From NCBI GenBank assembly GCA_907163225.1, contig OU015322.1:1-64000 (forward strand): a stretch of DNA of 64,000 bases, given 5' to 3'. The notes under the pieces were generated by a model. The model made no database searches. It was given only the letters and a program-made list of their open reading frames with translations, and was not told the origin of the DNA. A program made the translations under genes and the position numbers. Positions 59,477 through 64,000 of the stretch are shown here, in pieces; the stretch's first letter is position 1, and each line of letters begins with the position of its first letter. Source of the DNA: an uncultured Rhodocyclaceae bacterium. Its GTDB lineage: Bacteria > Pseudomonadota > Gammaproteobacteria > Burkholderiales > Rhodocyclaceae.

Positions 59477-60718
59477 ATGAACGCTCCCGCTCCGCAGAAC
59501 CTGGCCGTACCCGCCCTCAATCTGACCCTCAAGGACCGCATCGACCAAAAGATTTTCGATGCGCTGTACTCGCGTTCGCTGGTCTACAACACCTGCTGGG
59601 AAGACCCGGCGGTGGATCGCCAGGCGCTGCATCTCGGACCGCAGGATACGGTCATGGTCATCACCAGCGCCGGTTGCAATGCGCTCGACTACGCCCTGCA
59701 AGGGCCGGCCAAGGTGCATGCGATCGACGCCAATCCGCGCCAGAACGCGCTGCTCGAACTCAAGATGGCGGGTATCCGCAAACTCGGGTTCGACGATTTC
59801 TTCGCCATTTTTGGTAACGGCTTTCACCCCAATGTCAAGACGATCTACCGCCACCAGTTGCGGCCCGAACTCTCCGATTTCGCCAAGACCTACTGGGATC
59901 GCCGCTACAACTGGTTTGCCAGCCGTCACGGCAGTTTCTATTTTCATGGCCTGGCCGGCTTCGTGGCGCGTGGCTTCCGCACTTATTTCCGCATGCGGCC
60001 GGCGCTGGCGCAGCGGGTCACCGAGCTGTTCGCCTCGACCAATCTCGAAGAACAACGCCAGATTTACGACGAAAAGATTGCCGCCGAGTTGTGGACGCCG
60101 GTCATCAACTGGGTGCTCAACCGCCAGCTGACCATGAGCCTGCTCGGCGTGCCGCATCCCCAGCGCCGGCTGGTTCAGGGGCAGCATCCGGGCGGCGTTT
60201 CGGGATTCATCCGCGATGCTATCGAATACGTTTTCCGCAACCTGCCGGTCAGCGAGAACTATTTCTGGCGTGTTTACCTCACCGGCAGCTACACCCGCGA
60301 GTGCTGTCCTTCGTATTTGAAGGAAGACAATTTCATGGCCCTCAAGGGCGGCCTGGTCGATTGCATCGAGCCGCACACCTGCACCGTCACCGAATTCCTG
60401 CAGGCTGGCAGCGAGCCGATCACCCGCTTCGTGCTGCTCGACCACATGGACTGGATGAGCTGCTACTACCCGGAGGCCCTGATCGAGGAGTGGGATGCCA
60501 TCTTCGAACGTGCCGCGCCGTCGGCCCGCCTGCTGCTGCGCAGCGCCCACGCCCATCCACCTTTCCTCGACTGGGTGACGGCCGGCCCGCAACGCAAGCC
60601 GCTCGCCGACATGTTGAACTACGAAACCGCGCTGGCCGACCGCCTGCAAGGCGACGATCGCGTCCATACCTACGCCGGGTTTGTCGTTGCCCAGGTGGCG
60701 GAACATGGCCGCCGCTGA
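59477..60718 (+). CDS. btaA: AdoMet:diacylglycerol 3-amino-3-carboxypropyltransferase (BtaA, DUF3419)
   Basis: First enzyme of betaine-lipid (DGTS) synthesis; it transfers the aminocarboxypropyl group of AdoMet to diacylglycerol. The 413-residue protein has the DUF3419 pattern: SLVYNTCWEDPAVDRQAL, the AdoMet loop VMVITSAGCNALDYAL, HAIDANPRQNALLELKMAGIRKL, SGFIRDAIEYVF and LLDHMDWMS. The next gene, which overlaps its end, encodes a methyltransferase that fits the second step. Confidence 0.9.
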   Translation: MNAPAPQNLAVPALNLTLKDRIDQKIFDALYSRSLVYNTCWEDPAVDRQALHLGPQDTVMVITSAGCNALDYALQGPAKVHAIDANPRQNALLELKMAGIRKLGFDDFFAIFGNGFHPNVKTIYRHQLRPELSDFAKTYWDRRYNWFASRHGSFYFHGLAGFVARGFRTYFRMRPALAQRVTELFASTNLEEQRQIYDEKIAAELWTPVINWVLNRQLTMSLLGVPHPQRRLVQGQHPGGVSGFIRDAIEYVFRNLPVSENYFWRVYLTGSYTRECCPSYLKEDNFMALKGGLVDCIEPHTCTVTEFLQAGSEPITRFVLLDHMDWMSCYYPEALIEEWDAIFERAAPSARLLLRSAHAHPPFLDWVTAGPQRKPLADMLNYETALADRLQGDDRVHTYAGFVVAQVAEHGRR

Positions 60719-61487
60719 TCTCGCCGCCGACGCCCGCATCCTGTGGCGTCTGCTGCGCGGGCAGCCGAAAACGGGCAGCCATGCCGAGCGACTGCAAGCC
60801 TTCTATGCGCCGCAAGCGGACCGCTACGATGCCTTTCGCGCTCGCCTGCTGCACGGCCGGCAAGCGCTGATCGAACGGCTTGAGCTCCAGCCCGGCGCCC
60901 GCGTCGTCGAACTCGGCTGCGGCACGGGCAGTAGCCTGCAGCGAATCGGCGAGCGGGCGGCGCAATTCGCCAGCTTCGACATGGTCGACCTCTGCCCGGC
61001 CTTGCTTGACGTCGCCCGCCAGCGGGCAGCCGGATTCGAGCGGATACGCGTCATCGAGGCCGATGCCACGACCTGGCAACCGGATCAGCCGGTCGATTTC
61101 GTTTTCATGTCCTATGCGCTAACCATGATTCCCGACTGGTCACGGGTGATCGCCAACGCCGAGGCCATGCTGGCGCCGGGCGGGCGCATCGGTGTCGTCG
61201 ACTTTCATCTGCCCGAGGATGGCAACTGGCTGGGAAACCAGCTCTGGCGCACATGGTTCGGGCATGACGGCGTGCATTTGTCGGGCGAACATCTGCCCAT
61301 GCTCAAGCGCCTGTTTGCCGAGCGTTCGTGCACCGAGCGGCGGGCGCCGGTGCCTTATTTACCGGGTTTCCGGGCGCCGTACTATTTGTTTATCGGCGAG
61401 CGGCAGCGCAAAACGGGGGAGTCGGGTGAAGTGGCGACGTCTCAATCTGGCGAGCTGCCAGAGTGGCTGAGGAAAAAAGTCGCCTGA
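60705..61487 (+). CDS. btaB: SAM-dependent N-methyltransferase of betaine-lipid synthesis (BtaB-like)
   Basis: Class I methyltransferase of 260 residues. Motif I VVELGCGTGSSLQRIG, then DMVDLCPALLDVARQRA, VIEADATTWQP and APGGRIGVVDFHLPEDGNWLG; GVHLSGEHLPML and FRAPYYLFIG near the end. Its start overlaps the btaA end by 14 bases. Together they should convert diacylglycerol to the phosphate-free lipid DGTS, as known in Rhodobacter and Sinorhizobium. Confidence 0.87.
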   Translation: MAAADLAADARILWRLLRGQPKTGSHAERLQAFYAPQADRYDAFRARLLHGRQALIERLELQPGARVVELGCGTGSSLQRIGERAAQFASFDMVDLCPALLDVARQRAAGFERIRVIEADATTWQPDQPVDFVFMSYALTMIPDWSRVIANAEAMLAPGGRIGVVDFHLPEDGNWLGNQLWRTWFGHDGVHLSGEHLPMLKRLFAERSCTERRAPVPYLPGFRAPYYLFIGERQRKTGESGEVATSQSGELPEWLRKKVA

Positions 61488-61506
61488 GGCTGAGGCGGGC
61501 GCCGGT

Positions 61507-61881
61507 TTAGCCCTGCGCTTCGAGCAGCACGGTATCGTCGTGCGAATAGGCCGGCGCACAGCAGCACAGGATGATCAGCGCCGATTCGCCGTTGTTCTCA
61601 AGGCAATGCGGCGTTCCGGGGGCAATCACGATGCTGTCGCCCGGCGCGATGGTGAAAGTTTCATCACCCAGTGTCATGACACCGGTGCCGTGGGTGACGT
61701 GGTAAATCTCCTCGGTGCGCCGATGGAGGTGGAGGATCGTTTTGCACCCCGCCGGAATCAGCGCTTCAGCCAGGCTCTGGTTGCGGGGCGCGTGCTGGCT
61801 CGGATGGAGCAGCTCACGAATTTCCGAGCCGTCCTTGGTGACGTAGGGGGCGGCTTGTTGGCGAGCGGTTTTGCGGATCAC
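61507..61881 (-). CDS. Cupin domain protein
   Basis: Single-domain cupin of 124 residues. Metal-binding motif 1 HLHRRTEEIYHVTHGTGVMTLG and motif 2 PGDSIVIAPGTPHCLEN are complete. The GTG at 61881 overlaps the upstream creA stop, giving co-translation. Similar proteins are annotated as mannose-6-phosphate isomerase-like or sugar-binding cupins; the substrate here is unknown. Confidence 0.85.
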   Translation of the reverse strand: MIRKTARQQAAPYVTKDGSEIRELLHPSQHAPRNQSLAEALIPAGCKTILHLHRRTEEIYHVTHGTGVMTLGDETFTIAPGDSIVIAPGTPHCLENNGESALIILCCCAPAYSHDDTVLLEAQG

Positions 61882-62357
61882 TTGCCCGCCCACGGCTGGA
61901 TGGGCACTGTCGAAATCGAGTTGGCCGGCGCGCCTTCGATAATTTTGCGGCTGATCGCCATGTAAACCAGCACGTTGCGCTTTTTGTCCAGAAAGCGGTG
62001 GATGTTCGTTTCCTTGAAGAAAATCGAGGTGTCTTCGCTGAACACGATTTCATCGTCCGGCAGCTTTGCCGGCAGCGTAATCGGGCCGATCTGGCGGCAG
62101 GCGATGGAGAACTGCGAGGGATCTTCAGCCAGCCCGAAGCTGCCCTTGACGCCGCCGGTGCGCGCCTGGCTGACGTGGCAGGTGACGCCGGGAACCTTGG
62201 GGTCATCATAGGCATAGGCGCAAACCCGGTTGTTGGCACCAATAAGCTTCCAGGTGGTCGTTGCGCAACCGACTTCTTCGGCTGCAACGGGCACGGCGAA
62301 AATCGTGGCGGCGAGGATGGAAAGGCGGGCAAGTGGCAGGTGGTAGCGTTTTTTCAT
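61878..62357 (-). CDS. creA: CreA family periplasmic protein
   Basis: Protein of 159 residues with a signal peptide ending VAA. CreA features: VGCATTTWKLIGANNRVCAYAYDDPKVPGVTCHVSQARTGGVKGSFGLAEDPSQFSIACRQ and the C-terminal LVYMAISRKIIEGAP. Function unknown. It lies in an overlapping minus-strand operon with a patatin-like gene upstream and a cupin gene downstream. Confidence 0.94.
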   Translation of the reverse strand: MKKRYHLPLARLSILAATIFAVPVAAEEVGCATTTWKLIGANNRVCAYAYDDPKVPGVTCHVSQARTGGVKGSFGLAEDPSQFSIACRQIGPITLPAKLPDDEIVFSEDTSIFFKETNIHRFLDKKRNVLVYMAISRKIIEGAPANSISTVPIQPWAGK

Positions 62358-63373
62358 GGTGTTGTCTCTTCTAGGCTGGTGAGGAACTCACTGCCCTTGC
62401 GGCGACCTTCGGCCTGCAGGGTGTTGATGAATTCCGGGCTGCGGTCGAGTTTGGACGGGTAGTCGAGTTCGAGTTGCAGCGAAATGTGGCGGATGTCGAC
62501 GTGCTTGATGTGATCGGCGTGCAGCCATTTTTTGTCTAGCCATTCGTTGGTCTGGCGAACAAAAAAGAGTTCCTGGTTGAGCGAGAGATTGCCGGCTAGT
62601 TCGTTGCGGCGATCGTAGATGTCGCTGCCCGACTTGGGCTCGCTTGAGCGGGTTTCCGGGTTGATCTGGATGACCCAGATTTCGTCGGGCTTGGCATCGC
62701 GGCTTTGCAAGCCGGAGAGAAAGCCGCGGATCGGCGGATTTTGTGAGAACAGGCCATCCCAAAAAACGCCCTGGCCAATGGGCACGGCGCGGAACAGTTC
62801 GGGAATGGCGGCCGAGGCGAGCAGGGCTTCGACGGAAATGCCAGTATCCGGGGCGGTGGCCTTGCTGTTGAAGACGGCAAAGTTCCCCGACAAGACGTCC
62901 ACCGCGCCGACCATGAGGGCAGGCGAGTCGGTGCTGACGAGTTGGGGCAAACGCTCGAATTGAATGTGCTCTTTCAGCGTTTTTGCCAGGAAATCCTGAC
63001 CCGTATTCGGTAGCAGGTAGGGGCTGATTTCCGGTGTGGGGAAAAAATTTCGATGGCGCTGCAGGCCGACCAGGTACTGGTTGCTCAGGCGGTCGGGGAG
63101 CAGGGTGGCGCTCATTTTTTGCCAGAACGACGCCAGCAGTTTTGCCCCTTGCCTGGGATCGCCGAGCAGCAGGCCGTACCAGGCAAGGGCAGCACACAGC
63201 GCGCCGCCCGAGGTGCCGGACAGGCCGTGAATGCGATAGCGCGAGGTGTCCAGGTTATTGAGCAAGGTTTGCAGCACCCCGGCGGTGAAGGCCGTGTGGC
63301 TGCCGCCGCCCTGGCAGGCGATGGCCACCGTTTTGGGCGGGGGGGTTGGGGATGAAGCGGAGGGCGGGTTCAT
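62354..63373 (-). CDS. Patatin-like phospholipase
   Basis: Cytosolic lipid acyl hydrolase of 339 residues. Oxyanion loop CQGGGSHTAFTAGVL, nucleophile elbow GLSGTSGGALCA (GxSxG) and catalytic Asp in FWDGLFSQNPPI. The central and C-terminal parts (EIWVIQINPE, HVDIRHISLQLEL) fit the bacterial DUF3734-like patatins of about 340 residues. The stop overlaps creA's start by four bases. Confidence 0.9.
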   Translation of the reverse strand: MNPPSASSPTPPPKTVAIACQGGGSHTAFTAGVLQTLLNNLDTSRYRIHGLSGTSGGALCAALAWYGLLLGDPRQGAKLLASFWQKMSATLLPDRLSNQYLVGLQRHRNFFPTPEISPYLLPNTGQDFLAKTLKEHIQFERLPQLVSTDSPALMVGAVDVLSGNFAVFNSKATAPDTGISVEALLASAAIPELFRAVPIGQGVFWDGLFSQNPPIRGFLSGLQSRDAKPDEIWVIQINPETRSSEPKSGSDIYDRRNELAGNLSLNQELFFVRQTNEWLDKKWLHADHIKHVDIRHISLQLELDYPSKLDRSPEFINTLQAEGRRKGSEFLTSLEETTP

Positions 63374-63422
63374 GGTGGGAGTCGCGACGATTCGAATCTG
63401 TCAGTTTGCCACGTTTTCGCCG

Positions 63423-64000
63423 TTACTCGATGACGTTGGCACGAATTGACCGAGGTGCCAAAGGCGTCATCTTGCCGACGTGCTTGGCCAGGATTTTGTA
63501 GGTGTCGCGGTCGAAGGGCGGACGCCGGGCATCGAGCAGGGTGTGCAGGTCGTCATCCGATCTGGCCGTGCCGAGATAGCGCCAGGCTTCGATCAGGTGA
63601 ACCTCTTCACCTTCGCGGATCAGCGCCGGGCCGGTGAACGGCCAGGAAACCAGTTTCAGGCCAACGAGGGCAGAAATCAGGCGTACCGTGTGTTTGGCGC
63701 AGGGCTCGTTGCCCACGCAGGCGCCTTTGCAGCGGCGAAGCTGGTGGCCGAAACAGGGCTTGCCGGGCTTTGCTTTTTCCAGCCCGAGCAGCACGTCGCA
63801 CAGGTGGTGCGATTCGGCCAGCGCGCGCAGCACGTTGTTGGCTTCCTTGGTGCTCTTGAAGAGACCGTAGCAGGCGGTCGTCGCGCTGGCGTCAATGTCG
63901 GCCAGCGCCACCAGTTGCGGCCGCAGCCAGCCTTCGCCTTCATCGATCAATGTCCAGGTGCACGCCTCGTCGTTCTTGCGCAGTTGCCGGTTATTCGCAG
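63423..64000 (-). CDS. UvrC/Cho-like nuclease, C-terminal part (cut by the window end)
   Basis: The frame runs off the window at 64000; about 192 residues are visible and no start is present. It begins NRQLRKNDEACTWTLIDEG, typical of the end of a GIY-YIG domain in UvrC or Cho, and continues with HHLCDVLLGLEKAKPGKPCFGHQLRRCKGACVG, the CxxxxxxxCxGxC block shared by UvrC-like proteins and DnaQ-UvrC fusions. The missing N-terminus probably holds an exonuclease or GIY-YIG domain. Confidence 0.78.
   Translation of the reverse strand, partial: ANNRQLRKNDEACTWTLIDEGEGWLRPQLVALADIDASATTACYGLFKSTKEANNVLRALAESHHLCDVLLGLEKAKPGKPCFGHQLRRCKGACVGNEPCAKHTVRLISALVGLKLVSWPFTGPALIREGEEVHLIEAWRYLGTARSDDDLHTLLDARRPPFDRDTYKILAKHVGKMTPLAPRSIRANVIE

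Overview
The window is chromosomal DNA of a high-GC betaproteobacterium. Gene content (lolA-rarA-serS order, a NosR-like protein, OsmC-YcaO fusion, RIO-type kinase, DUF808/DUF4126/DUF3597 proteins) suggests the Rhodocyclales, near Dechloromonas/Azonexus. That placement is an inference from gene families, not from a marker gene. About sixty protein genes and eight tRNA genes can be supported.

Layout. 0.2-9 kb: lolA, a DUF302 protein, rarA with a DUF4126 membrane protein, a large NosR/NirI-like flavoprotein, serS, mltF and tRNA-Ser. 9-15 kb: a peptide-type ABC transporter (two permeases and a double ATPase, no binding protein) and mltD. 15-20 kb: a twice-repeated Ala-Glu-Asp tRNA set next to gltX, tRNA-Val and parC. 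20-25 kb: Sel1 and CsgG-like envelope proteins, LysR/tautomerase/isochorismatase, DUF3597. 25-29.1 kb: a lower-GC island with a 1176-residue predicted nuclease and a GIY-YIG-like protein, the best candidate for a defence locus. 29-38 kb: an LRR-protein kinase chimera, DUF1176, B12 radical SAM, patatin lipoprotein, RIO kinase, a small membrane protein and parE. 38-50 kb: DUF808 and zinc-ribbon membrane proteins, a tiny His-rich lipoprotein, yjbQ, yajD, thioesterase/radical SAM, MFS/AraC, tag, ycaO, msrB. 50-55 kb: an AraC regulator divergent from a molybdenum hydroxylase operon (iorA-iorB-xdhC-mocA), then a SEC-C protein. 55.7-57.1 kb: a second low-GC insert with a ParA ATPase and a 131-residue partner. 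57.4-64 kb: a 60-residue protein, a Do-family protease, betaine-lipid genes btaA-btaB, cupin, creA, patatin, and the cut C-terminal part of a UvrC/Cho-like nuclease.

The most unusual signal is not a gene. An approximately 42-bp dispersed sequence, with core TTTTCCGGTTGACCGCAGCA, recurs at least 13 times in both orientations, about once per 5 kb. Copies lie between genes and also inside genes, where they are read as protein in stop-free frames: the LolA signal peptide, a LysR regulator, an ABC permease, an LRR-kinase, a B12 radical SAM protein, a tautomerase, IorB and the XdhC C-terminus. Two copies share a longer version of about 60 bp. In several genes the copy appears to replace sequence of the same length instead of lengthening the protein. 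Weaker matches occur in rarA, gltX, parC and the ABC ATPase.
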